NCBI GenBank assembly: GCA_024641245.1
Contig: JAHEDK010000002.1
Coordinates: 31,117-95,116 of the forward strand
Direction: 5' to 3'
DNA length: 64,000 nucleotides
From: Actinomycetes bacterium
GTDB taxonomy: Bacteria; Actinomycetota; Acidimicrobiia; Spongiisociales; JAHEDJ01
Shown: in pieces, positions 45,188 through 54,304 of the stretch
How the letters are laid out: each line of letters begins with the position of its first letter
Position numbering within the stretch: the first letter of the stretch is position 1
Position numbers and translations under genes: made by a program
Notes under the pieces: generated by a model
Database searches by the model: none
What the model was told of the DNA's origin: nothing
What the model saw: only the letters and a program-made list of their open reading frames with translations

Positions 45188-46429
45188 CCCCTTGCTCTCG
45201 AGATGAGCGGCGACGGCATAGTCCGCCAGAACGGGGCCCTTCGATGTCATCACGACGTGCGTGACCGCGGTGTTGGGGGGAACGATGGTGTCGAGAACCT
45301 CCGGCCAGCCCACCCCCATGTTGCCAAGTGCATAGGCCCGAATCGACCCACCATGTGAGACGACCGTTATCCGACGCGATTCCCCGGCATGTTCGATCGC
45401 CTTGACCACACCTGCCATCATGCGGGCGGATAGTTCAGCCCAGGTTTCGCCGTCACCACCGCGCGGCAAGTCCTCGCCTCGTTGAAAGATCCGATCCGCA
45501 AGATCGCCGTCGGCCGCCGCCTGTACCTCGTCGAACGTCTTGCCCTCCCAGGAACCGAATGACAATTCGGCGAACTCGGCGACTTCGGTGGCGCGGCCTG
45601 CAGCAACCGCCGCGGCCGTTTCGGTCGCCCGTCCGAGGGGCGAAGTGAATACCGTGTCTTGCCTTCCGTACCAGGTGGCGAGCAAGTCGGCCTGGCGTCG
45701 ACCATGTTCGTTCAAACCCCAGTCTGTTTGACCCTGCACGCGCCGTTCGAGGTTGGCGTTGGTTTCGCCGTGGCGAACGAATGTGATCACCGGATCTCCT
45801 TCGGTGAGGCGATCCATCGCCCATTCGTTGAGAGTCCCGAGGTGTCCCGTGTCGTTGTAGGTGGCCAATCGGAGTTTGCCGAAGGCCTGCCGGAAAGTTG
45901 TGATCGACGTGTTGGCGGGCCCGGCGAACGGAGGAGTCGGTGAATCGATGCCCCAGTGCAGACGCACGAGGTGCTCGATGACTCCGCCGTGGGTGATCAC
46001 GAGCGCCCGCTCATCGTCACTCAGCCGGCCCTTCAATCGCTCCATGCCATCGGTTAGTCGCTCGCGCAGGCCCGCCAGCGTCTCGCCGGTCCGACCCATC
46101 GGCACCGGCTGGCCGGTCACTACCGCCACCAGCTCATCGCCGTAGATCTCCGAGATTTCCGAGAAGGTCAGCCCGTCCCACTGCCCGAGGTCGATCTCCT
46201 GCCACGACGCGTCGATCTCCGTCTTGACACTGAGTGCGGCCCCTGTGGCGACGGCACGATCCAGACCGCTGGTAATGACAAGGTCGAAGGGTCTCCGGCC
46301 TATTCGCTCGGCGGCTGCAAGAGCCTGGGCCTCACCCCGCCCGGTCAATCGGCCGCCGTGCCTGCTCCCTTGCCAGATACCGGCAACGTTCGCTTCGGAC
46401 TCTCCGTGGCGCAAGAACGAGATCTCCAT
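45182..46429 (-). CDS. Tandem histidine phosphatase (two phosphoglycerate-mutase-like domains)
   Basis: The 415-residue product contains two complete histidine phosphatase domains in one chain. The first has RHGES (catalytic H8) and ITHGG (H147). The second has RHGET (H220) and VSHGG near 367. Both keep the catalytic His pair and should be active. Single-domain members act on phosphosugars, alpha-ribazole phosphate or similar; no substrate can be assigned. The gene starts 65 bp after hppA. Confidence 0.85.
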   Translation of the reverse strand: MEISFLRHGESEANVAGIWQGSRHGGRLTGRGEAQALAAAERIGRRPFDLVITSGLDRAVATGAALSVKTEIDASWQEIDLGQWDGLTFSEISEIYGDELVAVVTGQPVPMGRTGETLAGLRERLTDGMERLKGRLSDDERALVITHGGVIEHLVRLHWGIDSPTPPFAGPANTSITTFRQAFGKLRLATYNDTGHLGTLNEWAMDRLTEGDPVITFVRHGETNANLERRVQGQTDWGLNEHGRRQADLLATWYGRQDTVFTSPLGRATETAAAVAAGRATEVAEFAELSFGSWEGKTFDEVQAAADGDLADRIFQRGEDLPRGGDGETWAELSARMMAGVVKAIEHAGESRRITVVSHGGSIRAYALGNMGVGWPEVLDTIVPPNTAVTHVVMTSKGPVLADYAVAAHLESKGS

Positions 46430-46494
46430 TGCCCGCCAGGATGCCCGGTTTCGCCGTCTCCGCCAAACGCAACACGAAGCCGCGTGCCCTCCCG

Positions 46495-48591
46495 TCAGCC
46501 GACAAAGGCCGAGGCGAACACCAGGCTGACGATGGTCATAACCTTGATCACGATGTTCATCGCCGGCCCGGAGGTGTCCTTGAATGGATCTCCCACCGTG
46601 TCCCCGATGACCGCCGCCTTGTGAGCGTCGGAGCCCTTGCCGCCAAAAGCACCGGCTTCGATGAACTTCTTGGCGTTGTCCCAGGCGCCACCCGCGTTCG
46701 CCATGTAGATGGCCAGCAGGAATCCCGTCACCAGCGCGCCGGCGAGGAACCCGCCGAGGGCTTCGACGTTGATGAACCCGATCAGCAGCGGAAGGATGAT
46801 TGCGAGGGATCCGGGAAGGACCATTTCCCGCAGTGCCCCTGCCGTAGCGATGTCGACGCACTTGGCATACTCGGCCTTGACTCCCTCTCTGCCCTCCCTG
46901 AGGCCCGGGATCTCGCGAAACTGCCGGCGCACTTCCTCGATCATCTCATTGGCGGCTCGGCCGACCGCGTTGATCGTCATCCCAGAAAACAAGAACGGGA
47001 ACATGGCGCCGAGGAACAGACCGATTGTCGTCTCGACGTTCATGATGTTGATGCCTTCGGCGAGCGGATTCACGACGTCCTTGGCCAGCGCCGCGTTGGT
47101 GATCGCCTGAGTGAAGGTCGAGAACAGGGCGAGAGCGGTCACGGCCGCCGAGCCGATGGCAAAGCCTTTGGCGACTGCCGCGGTGGTATTGCCAAGTGAG
47201 TCGAGAGCATCGGTCGCCTGGCGAACCTCGGGTGGGAGATGCGCCATCTCCGCAATCCCGCCGGCGTTGTCGGCGATCGGCCCGTATGCGTCGACAGAGA
47301 TCACGATCCCGAGGGTGGCGAGGACACCGATGGCGGCAATGGCCACTCCGTAGATCCCGCCGCCGGACCCGAGCGCAAGATCTCCGGCCCAGTACGCGCC
47401 CCCGATTCCGGCTGCCGTGACGATGACGGAATACGCAGCCGAGCGTTTCCCTTGTGCGACCCCGGCGAGGATCACGGTGGCGGGTCCGGTTTGTGCCTGG
47501 CGAGCGATCTCTTTGACGGCCTTGTAGTGATCGGAAGTGTAGATCTCGGAGATCTTGCCGATCACGAATCCGACGAGCAGTCCGATCGAGACCGCCACGA
47601 ACAGGCCGAGCGGATTCACGCCGTCGATCGAACCGAAGATCCAGTACGAGAGGCCGAGCACTCCAACGGCAGCCAGAATCATGGCGGTGTTCGTTCCCCG
47701 GTGCAGGGCAGAGGCGAGATCGGAGTCGGACTTCGGTTTGACGAGGAACGATCCGATGATCGAGGCCAGCATGCCGACCGTTCCGACGGCCAACGGGAAG
47801 ATCACCGCTTCTGCCTGAAAGGCGGCATCGCCGAAAGCGAGCGCGGCGAAGGCAATCGGGGCTACCAGTGATCCCACATACGACTCGAACAAGTCGGCAC
47901 CCATGCCTGCCACATCTCCGACGTTGTCGCCAACGTTGTCGGCAATCGTCGCCGGGTTGCGCGGATCGTCTTCGGGGATTCCCGCTTCGACCTTGCCGAC
48001 GAGGTCGGCGCCGACATCGGCAGCCTTCGTATAGATCCCGCCGCCGACGCGAGCGAACAGCGCTATCGAGGAACCGCCGAGGCCAATGGCGGCCACGATC
48101 TCGGCTCCACGGCCGATGTCGAATCCGCTCCACTCGATGAAGATCAGGTATCCCAGGGTCACACCGAGGAGGCCGAAGCCTGCCACGGTGAATCCCATAA
48201 CGGCTCCACCTCGGAACGCCAGCGGAAGCGCCTTCTTGATGCCACCGGTTCGGGCGGCTTCGGCGGTTCTGGCGTTGGCAGCAGTGGCTATCCGCATTCC
48301 GATGAAGCCTGCGCCCGCTGAGAGGAGCGCCCCGGCCAGATACGCGAACGCCCTGAGCCAGCCGTCGTCGAGAAGGAAACCGAGCAGCATGAACATCGCC
48401 GCCACAAAGACGGCGACCCAGGTGTACTCCCGCCGGAGAAAGGCCATAGCCCCGGCTCTGATGTTCGAGGATATCTCGATCATCGTCTCGCTTCCCTGGC
48501 TGGCGGCAAGCACCACTCGGGCGTAGAAAAGCGCTAATCCGAGAGCTGCCAGACCGGCTACCAGGGAGGCAATAAGGAAAAAGGTGTTCAT
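46495..48591 (-). CDS. hppA: Membrane-bound proton/sodium-translocating pyrophosphatase
   Basis: The enzyme couples PPi hydrolysis to ion pumping. The 698-residue product has about 16 membrane segments and the PPi-binding block DVGADLVGKVEAGIPEDD followed by NPATIADNVGDNVGD. The subclass site reads GNTTAAVAKGFAIGSA; Ala rather than Lys at the sixth position is the mark of K+-dependent enzymes, which pump H+ or Na+. A typical soluble-enzyme start is absent, as expected. Confidence 0.95.
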   Translation of the reverse strand: MNTFFLIASLVAGLAALGLALFYARVVLAASQGSETMIEISSNIRAGAMAFLRREYTWVAVFVAAMFMLLGFLLDDGWLRAFAYLAGALLSAGAGFIGMRIATAANARTAEAARTGGIKKALPLAFRGGAVMGFTVAGFGLLGVTLGYLIFIEWSGFDIGRGAEIVAAIGLGGSSIALFARVGGGIYTKAADVGADLVGKVEAGIPEDDPRNPATIADNVGDNVGDVAGMGADLFESYVGSLVAPIAFAALAFGDAAFQAEAVIFPLAVGTVGMLASIIGSFLVKPKSDSDLASALHRGTNTAMILAAVGVLGLSYWIFGSIDGVNPLGLFVAVSIGLLVGFVIGKISEIYTSDHYKAVKEIARQAQTGPATVILAGVAQGKRSAAYSVIVTAAGIGGAYWAGDLALGSGGGIYGVAIAAIGVLATLGIVISVDAYGPIADNAGGIAEMAHLPPEVRQATDALDSLGNTTAAVAKGFAIGSAAVTALALFSTFTQAITNAALAKDVVNPLAEGINIMNVETTIGLFLGAMFPFLFSGMTINAVGRAANEMIEEVRRQFREIPGLREGREGVKAEYAKCVDIATAGALREMVLPGSLAIILPLLIGFINVEALGGFLAGALVTGFLLAIYMANAGGAWDNAKKFIEAGAFGGKGSDAHKAAVIGDTVGDPFKDTSGPAMNIVIKVMTIVSLVFASAFVG

Positions 48592-48683
48592 GAACAGATC
48601 ACTCCCGTGCTACCAAGCTGGGCGGGAGTATAAAGGCGACATATGCCCGCCATGCCACCCGGCGTTGTGGTTTGGTTCGGCGC

Positions 48684-49910
48684 ATGGCTACTGTTCCCGC
48701 CTTCATGCTCCCTCACCGTGCCAGTGCGATGCTGGCCGTAGCCCTCTTGCTCTCCGCATGCGGCGGCTCCGAAACCAGTACCACCACCACTGCACCCGCG
48801 GTGGCGTCGACATCTACGCCGACGATGGCTGCGACAACCACGCTCGTCGAACTCGAAGCCACAGTCGTTCTCGAGGGCGCACCTGCAGAGCTGGCCGATG
48901 CTATCGAGCGGCTTTACTCCTGGATTCTGGATCCGAGTGCGCCTCCACCCGGATCTATTGCCGACAGTCTCGTCGCCGGACTCGCAGAAGTTCACACCGA
49001 TCAGCGCACGATCGAAGTCGAGGGGACTGCCTACCTTGGGACCATCTTTGAGACCCCGATCGCCGTCGTGACCGCGGGAGACGACGTAGTACTCGCAGTG
49101 AACGACGGGGAATGGCGAATCGTGGGCGCCCGGCTTGGTCGTTTCAATGCCCCGCCCGTGTACGGGGAGTCGCCGCGCCTTGTGTTCGTCATTGGTTCCG
49201 ACGCACGGCCGGGCGAGAACCCCCTGCGCTTCCGGGCCGACAGCCTGCACATCGTCTCGACGGTTCCGGGGATCGGCGACGGCGCCATCGTGGGGATCCC
49301 GCGCGACTCGTGGGTCGAGGCTTCCTACGGCGGCAACGCCAAGTTCACTAATGTGATGGCGTCCCGGGGACCGGAGGTCGTGGTCGAGACCGCGGAGATC
49401 CTCACCGGCCTCGACTTCGAGGGCTACGTCCTCACCGGGTTCAAAGGCTTCGTGGGCCTGGTGGACGCCTTCGGCGGATTTGAGATCGACATTCCGTTCG
49501 CCATGTCCGAACCGAAATCCAAGGCGTACTTCAATGCAGGCGAACAGCACATCGACGGGACCGCGGCGCTTGCCTTTGCGCGCAACCGGACTATCGCCGG
49601 AGGTGATTTGACCAGGCAGCTCCATCACGGGTTGATCATGAAGGCCGCCCTTTTTGAGACGCAACGCCGCGGCATCGAGGAGCTTCCGCATTTGCTCGAA
49701 GTCTTGACCGAGTACGCGTGGACGGATCTGTCGGCGGAGGACCTTCTGACGCTGGCGGCATCGAGCTACGAGCTGAATCCGCTCACCCTGACGAACATCG
49801 TCGTTCCCGGCACCGTTGGAACGGCGGGGGCGGCTTCCGTGGTGCGCCTCGACGAAGGGGCAATAACGATCTTCGAGGACCTCACGGACGGCCTCGTCGA
49901 GACTCCCTAG
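48684..49910 (+). CDS. LytR-CpsA-Psr family lipoprotein
   Basis: LCP proteins transfer glycopolymers to the cell wall. Here a signal peptide ends in a lipobox (LLLSAC), then a Thr/Ser/Ala-rich linker and an LCP domain with IGSDARPGE, the RADSLHIVST metal/phosphate-binding Asp, GIPRDSWVE and ALAFARNR. Most LCP proteins have a membrane helix instead of a lipid anchor. The ATG at 48684 gives 408 residues; an ATG at 48705 is also possible. It diverges from hppA. Confidence 0.8.
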   Translation: MATVPAFMLPHRASAMLAVALLLSACGGSETSTTTTAPAVASTSTPTMAATTTLVELEATVVLEGAPAELADAIERLYSWILDPSAPPPGSIADSLVAGLAEVHTDQRTIEVEGTAYLGTIFETPIAVVTAGDDVVLAVNDGEWRIVGARLGRFNAPPVYGESPRLVFVIGSDARPGENPLRFRADSLHIVSTVPGIGDGAIVGIPRDSWVEASYGGNAKFTNVMASRGPEVVVETAEILTGLDFEGYVLTGFKGFVGLVDAFGGFEIDIPFAMSEPKSKAYFNAGEQHIDGTAALAFARNRTIAGGDLTRQLHHGLIMKAALFETQRRGIEELPHLLEVLTEYAWTDLSAEDLLTLAASSYELNPLTLTNIVVPGTVGTAGAASVVRLDEGAITIFEDLTDGLVETP

Positions 49911-49911
49911 G

Positions 49912-50020
49912 TTTCTCGGCAATGCTATGAACCGTCACACGACGTTGCATTGCGCAGAAACTCGCATCGGTTTTCTCAGCAATGCTGTGAATCGTGACAA
50001 TCCGTTGCATTGCCGAGAAA
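49912..50020. repeat. Two 49-bp palindromic repeats between convergent genes
   Basis: Copies at 49912-49960 and 49972-50020 are about 80% identical and 11 bp apart (60-bp period). Each starts with TTTCTCGGCAATGC or a one-base variant and ends with the inverse complement GCATTGCCGAGAAA or a variant. Each can therefore form a stem of about 14 bp with a 21-base loop. They fill the gap between the LCP and P-type ATPase genes and could serve as a two-way terminator. Confidence 0.85.
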
Positions 50021-50023
50021 GTC

Positions 50024-52669
50024 TCAGTCCCCCACCGTCTCCCAGGCGGGGTGGAGACGGACAGTCCTGCGCTTGACCGCGTCGACGCCCAGAAACGGCA
50101 GCACCGTCAATGCGATGATCGCCGGCCAATCGATCCACTCGATAGGCACCGTGTCGAACAACCGATTGCCGAGCGGCGTGTAGACGACCAGCACGTGCAA
50201 CATCAACGAGCCGATCACCCCCCACGTCAGCACCCGATTGCCGCCGAAACCGATCTTCCATACCGTCGTGCCCTGCGCCCTGATGTTGTAGATGTGCGCA
50301 AGCTGGGCGGTGACCAGGGTCGTGAAGATCATGGTTCGTACATACTCCCACTCGGCCCCTCGCAGGTAGTGAGCCCAGATCAGCGCACCGAGCGCGCCGG
50401 CCGCCAGGAAGGCGCCCTGCCACAGGATCCGCAGCTGGTGCGGCACGCTGAGGATCTCGCGCCGCTCGTCCGGTGACTGCTGCATGAGCCCGGGTACCGG
50501 CGTGTCGATGCCCAGGGCCAGTGCAGGCAATCCATCCGTAACGAGGTTGATCCACAACAACTGGGTGGCCAGGAGCGGCTCGCCCAGCGCCCCGAAAAAG
50601 AGGAAACCGAGGAACATCACCAGCACTTCTGAGGCGTTGGCGCTGAGCAAGAAGTACACGACTTTCTTCAAGTTCGAGAAGATCACCCGACCCTCAGAGA
50701 CCGCAAGGAGAATGGTCGCGAAGTTGTCATCCGCCAGGACCATGTCCGCAGCTTCCTTAGCGACGTCCGTGCCCGAACCCATGGCTACCCCGATGTCGGC
50801 AGCCTGCAAGGCCGGTGCATCGTTGACACCATCGCCGGTCATGGCGACGATCCCGCCGGTCGATTTCCATGCTTTGACGATCTTCACCTTGTCGGCCGGG
50901 TCAACACGGGCATAGACCGCCACATCCTCGACGACCGCATTCAGTTCTTCCTGCTCCATTGCCCGCAACTCGGTACCTGCCAACGCCGAGCGTTCGCCGA
51001 GCAGCCCGAGGTCGGCGGCGACCGCCCTGGCGGTAACTAGGTGATCTCCGGTCACCATCACGACCCGGACTCCGGCTGCGTTGGCATCCTGTATCGCACG
51101 CCGGGTTTCGGGTCGAAGCTCATCGCTCATCCCGGCCAGCGCCACGAACACGAGATCTCGTTCGGCGTCGGCAAGATCGGCCGGTCGCGCATCGATGATG
51201 CTGTAGGCGAAACCGAGCGTGCGCAGCCCGCGGGCGGCAAAGCCGTTCGCCGTCTCCACTGCAGAGGTGCGCCTCTGCTCATCCATCGGAACCGGCCCCC
51301 CGACATGCTCGAAGGACGCGCAGCGCCCCAGCACGACCTCCGGCGCTCCCTTGACCGCCACGAGAAATCGCTCACCGGCCGGATGCAGGGTGGTCATCAT
51401 CTTGCGAGATGAGTCGAACGCAACTTCGTCCAGGCGAGGACTGGCCGCACGCACCTCGTTCACCTTGAGAATCGTTGGATCGATGGATCGGAGAACCGCT
51501 ATCTCGGTGGGGTCACCCTGATAGCCGTCGGTGACCCGGCGCGCATCACTGCACAGCGCGGCAATCTGGGCAAAACGCCACACCCTCCCGTCGGCTTCCT
51601 CCACGTCTGCCGGCCGGGTGGCGAGATCAGCGAAATCGATGACTTGCACGCGCATCTCGTTGCGGGTCAGCGTGCCCGTCTTGTCGGTGCAGATGACCGA
51701 AGCGGCTCCGAGTGCTTCGACGGCAGGAAGCCGCCGGACGATGGCGTTGTTCTTCGCCATGGCTTGCACGCCCCTAGCCAGCGTCACGGTGACAACAGCC
51801 GGCAGCCCCTCGGGAATGGCGGCAACGGCAAGCGCGACGGCGATGAGGAACATCGTCTGAACGCTCTCCGCCGACCGGTCGCGGGCCAGGCCGAGAATGA
51901 ATACGATGACGGCGATCCCCAGCGTGAGCCAGGCGATCCGGCGTCCGACTTCGGCAAGCTCGAGCGAGAGAGGAGAAGGCTGCTCTTCGGGTTCGAGCAT
52001 CTCTGCGATCTTGCCCATCTCCGTGGAGGGTCCGGTAGCAGTGATCACCGCCCGGCCACGCCCGGCGGCGATCACCGTCCCGGCAAACACCATGGACCGC
52101 CGATCCCCGGTCGAGGCCTCGAGAGGAGATCGCTTGAGGGATTTGGAAACGGGCAGGCTCTCGCCGGTGAGTGATGCTTCCTCAGCCTGCAGATGCACCG
52201 CGGCCACCAGCCGGGCATCTGCCGCGACTTTGTCGCCCGCCTCGAGAACCAGCAGATCGCCGGGCACAACCTCCGCCGTGGCAATGTCGACCTCCTCCCC
52301 GTCACGTATGACAAGCGCGGTCGGCGCCGCCATTTCCTTGAGCCGGGCCAGCGCGTCCTCGGCACGGACCTCCTGCGTGTACCCGATCACTGCATTGAGG
52401 ACCACGATGGCGAGGATTACGCCTGCGTCGATCCACTCCCCCAGGAGAAAACCGCTGACAACCGCGGCGACAAGCAAGACGAAAATGAGCATGTCGGTGA
52501 ATTGCGAAACCAGGATTCGCCAGCGGCCGGGTCCCCGGCCGCCCCCGAGTTCATTGGGACCGATCTCCGCCAGTCGCCGGGAGGATTCCACCGTAGACAA
52601 TCCGCGTTCGGAGTCCGTCTCCAAACCGGCAACGACGTCGCCGACGTCTCGCGCATGCCAATCGGTCAT
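50024..52669 (-). CDS. P-type cation-transporting ATPase, type IIA-like
   Basis: The 881-residue product has an N-terminal cation-ATPase domain, the A-domain LTGESLPV, a PEGLP motif in M4, the phosphorylation site DKTGTLTRNE, GDGVNDAPAL and about ten membrane segments. PEGLP and overall layout match Ca2+ (SERCA/PMR1-like) pumps, though Na+ or Mn2+ cannot be excluded. Confidence 0.92.
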   Translation of the reverse strand: MTDWHARDVGDVVAGLETDSERGLSTVESSRRLAEIGPNELGGGRGPGRWRILVSQFTDMLIFVLLVAAVVSGFLLGEWIDAGVILAIVVLNAVIGYTQEVRAEDALARLKEMAAPTALVIRDGEEVDIATAEVVPGDLLVLEAGDKVAADARLVAAVHLQAEEASLTGESLPVSKSLKRSPLEASTGDRRSMVFAGTVIAAGRGRAVITATGPSTEMGKIAEMLEPEEQPSPLSLELAEVGRRIAWLTLGIAVIVFILGLARDRSAESVQTMFLIAVALAVAAIPEGLPAVVTVTLARGVQAMAKNNAIVRRLPAVEALGAASVICTDKTGTLTRNEMRVQVIDFADLATRPADVEEADGRVWRFAQIAALCSDARRVTDGYQGDPTEIAVLRSIDPTILKVNEVRAASPRLDEVAFDSSRKMMTTLHPAGERFLVAVKGAPEVVLGRCASFEHVGGPVPMDEQRRTSAVETANGFAARGLRTLGFAYSIIDARPADLADAERDLVFVALAGMSDELRPETRRAIQDANAAGVRVVMVTGDHLVTARAVAADLGLLGERSALAGTELRAMEQEELNAVVEDVAVYARVDPADKVKIVKAWKSTGGIVAMTGDGVNDAPALQAADIGVAMGSGTDVAKEAADMVLADDNFATILLAVSEGRVIFSNLKKVVYFLLSANASEVLVMFLGFLFFGALGEPLLATQLLWINLVTDGLPALALGIDTPVPGLMQQSPDERREILSVPHQLRILWQGAFLAAGALGALIWAHYLRGAEWEYVRTMIFTTLVTAQLAHIYNIRAQGTTVWKIGFGGNRVLTWGVIGSLMLHVLVVYTPLGNRLFDTVPIEWIDWPAIIALTVLPFLGVDAVKRRTVRLHPAWETVGD

Positions 52670-52699
52670 CCCCTGACGCTACCGCATCCTTTGTCCGGC

Positions 52700-53107
52700 T
52701 CAGTCGTCGTATGCAGGGATACCGAACAATTGGGCGGGAACGAACTCTGCGGCAGCGGTGGCCGAGACGGCCGACCTCCCGAACCCGAGAACGTCGACGT
52801 CGACCAAGACCTCGACCTCTACCACCCGCCGATTCCACGAAGGGTCGGCTTCGCAGCCGGAGCACCGGGTGAGCCGTCCACCGTTGGCCCCGGCGAACCG
52901 CCCGGCTTCCTCGACGGCGGACCCGGTGGCTCCGAAGGGCCTGAACGTCACGGGAGCAGCGGCGAGAGCGGCAGCATCGGCCGCCGTTTGCGCCACGTCG
53001 CCGGCCACCAGGATCTGCGCCAGTCCGCCCAGAGCGGCGGCCATGACGGCCAAGATGCCGACGAAGAACGCCGACACGACCGTCACGGACCCATCTTCGC
53101 GATTCAT
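52700..53107 (-). CDS. TadE-like pilus-locus protein (Rv3654c type)
   Basis: The 135-residue product starts GSVTVVSAFFVGILAVMAAALGGLAQI, a single N-terminal membrane helix of TadE/TadG type, and continues with an extracytoplasmic domain holding one CxxC-like pair (CSGC). Its ATG overlaps the tadE stop by 4 bp. The family is annotated as a helicase/secretion-neighbourhood TadE-like protein in actinobacteria. Confidence 0.78.
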   Translation of the reverse strand: MNREDGSVTVVSAFFVGILAVMAAALGGLAQILVAGDVAQTAADAAALAAAPVTFRPFGATGSAVEEAGRFAGANGGRLTRCSGCEADPSWNRRVVEVEVLVDVDVLGFGRSAVSATAAAEFVPAQLFGIPAYDD

Positions 53108-53490
53108 CGTTCGACCCGCATGACCGATCGTGCAGACAGGTTGACCGGCACACCCCCAAAGAGGGTCGCCGCCAGCCGGTGAGTCATCGCCAACTCGACT
53201 ACTGCCTCCCTGCCAACCACCGCCGGCCGCTCAACCGTCACAATGACCTGTTGGACGACTCCTTCGCTCAATGCTCCGTGCACCGCATCGACGGCGTTCG
53301 CCGGGTCGGGGTTGGTGGCGGCGACCCTCGCCCCTTGCCGGGCTGCGCCGAGCAGTTCCATCTGAACGCGCGCCACTACGGCGACTTCTACCAGGGCAAC
53401 CAGCACCAGCAGCACGACCGGGATGACCAGCGCGAATTCGACCGTAGCCGAACCCCGCCCGGTGTCGGCCGTTGGCGACCAGGCGCTCAA
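53104..53490 (-). CDS. TadE family pseudopilin
   Basis: The 128-residue product has GSATVEFALVIPVVLLVLVALVE near its start. This is a class IV prepilin-like motif with Glu at +5 after the Gly and one membrane helix. TadE is processed by a prepilin peptidase and helps assemble Flp pili. It overlaps both neighbours by 4 bp. Confidence 0.85.
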   Translation of the reverse strand: MSAWSPTADTGRGSATVEFALVIPVVLLVLVALVEVAVVARVQMELLGAARQGARVAATNPDPANAVDAVHGALSEGVVQQVIVTVERPAVVGREAVVELAMTHRLAATLFGGVPVNLSARSVMRVER

Positions 53491-53657
53491 CGCACGAAAC
53501 CAATCACCTTGTCGATTACAGAAGTGAAGAACGACGGGATCAGGCTCGACCCGCTGATCCAGGCGACCAGGGCCATCGCGAAGGCAGCCGCCGCCAGCAA
53601 CACGAGCACGTATTCCACAGTGCTCTGTCCATCATCACTCGAGATTCTCGTCCACAC
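53487..53657 (-). CDS. Flp-type pilin (DUF4244-like)
   Basis: The GTG at 53657 has AGGAG seven bases upstream and gives 56 residues. The sequence DDGQSTVEYVLVLLAAAAF shows the Flp prepilin cleavage motif G/QSTVEY with Glu at +5 and Tyr at +6, followed by one hydrophobic helix. It is the likely major pilin subunit. The open frame extends upstream but lacks coding character; the pilin size and ribosome binding site fix the start. Confidence 0.82.
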   Translation of the reverse strand: MWTRISSDDGQSTVEYVLVLLAAAAFAMALVAWISGSSLIPSFFTSVIDKVIGFVR

Positions 53658-53725
53658 GGGTGGACTCCTTTCAGCAAATCCGACACATGCCGGGCTACCG
53701 GTATCCGGCCGGCTCCGGGGGGAAC

Positions 53726-54304
53726 TCAGGGCATCAATGGTCCGAGCATTCGCTGCAGGGACCCGACGGCGGCCGGGCCGGCGGTGAGCAGGACGAAGCC
53801 GGGCATGACAAGCAGCGCAAGCGGAATCGTGAGTCGAACCGGCAGCTTCCGAGCCGCCTCGATGCGGGCGGAGCGGCGAATTTCGCGTTCCTCCGCGGCA
53901 AAGCCGGCGACGGTGGCCGCCAGGGGAGCGCCGCTCACCTGCGCCCTGGCCAACCTGGCGAACAACGGCGACATCCTGCCCTCTGATCGGGCAAGCGCGG
54001 CACCGAGACCCAGATTTCTCGCATCCCTGAGCACATCGTCCAGTTCTCGTCTTCGAGACGGGCCGAGGGCGGTGCCGGCGAGCTCCAGTGAGGACTGAAG
54101 GGTCAGACCGGCGGCCGTGCCGACCACCAGAGCCGCGGCAACCGCCTGCAGATCGCCAGGGACGGCGGCGCTCCGTTGACGCCACAGTGGAACCATCCTC
54201 CACAGTCCGCCGGCTCCACCCGGAGCGGGATGAGTCGGGAAAGAGATCGACTCACCCCTTCGGGCAACGACGAACAGCGCGACTGCGATGGCGACCGTCC
54301 ACAT
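53726..54304 (-). CDS. TadC-like inner membrane platform protein
   Basis: The 192-residue product is a type II secretion F-domain protein: an N-terminal helix, a cytoplasmic helical domain (RRELDDVLRDARNLGLGAALAR) and a C-terminal pair of membrane helices. It forms the Tad assembly platform with TadB. Its ATG shares one base with the tadB stop. It is shorter than proteobacterial TadC (about 320), as usual in actinobacteria. Confidence 0.82.
   Translation of the reverse strand: MWTVAIAVALFVVARRGESISFPTHPAPGGAGGLWRMVPLWRQRSAAVPGDLQAVAAALVVGTAAGLTLQSSLELAGTALGPSRRRELDDVLRDARNLGLGAALARSEGRMSPLFARLARAQVSGAPLAATVAGFAAEEREIRRSARIEAARKLPVRLTIPLALLVMPGFVLLTAGPAAVGSLQRMLGPLMP

Noticed and set aside
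53658-54203. Upstream extension of the Flp pilin frame to 238 codons
   Set aside because: The extension overlaps tadC and is Arg/Gly-rich; the pilin motif, the size and an AGGAG site support the GTG at 53657.
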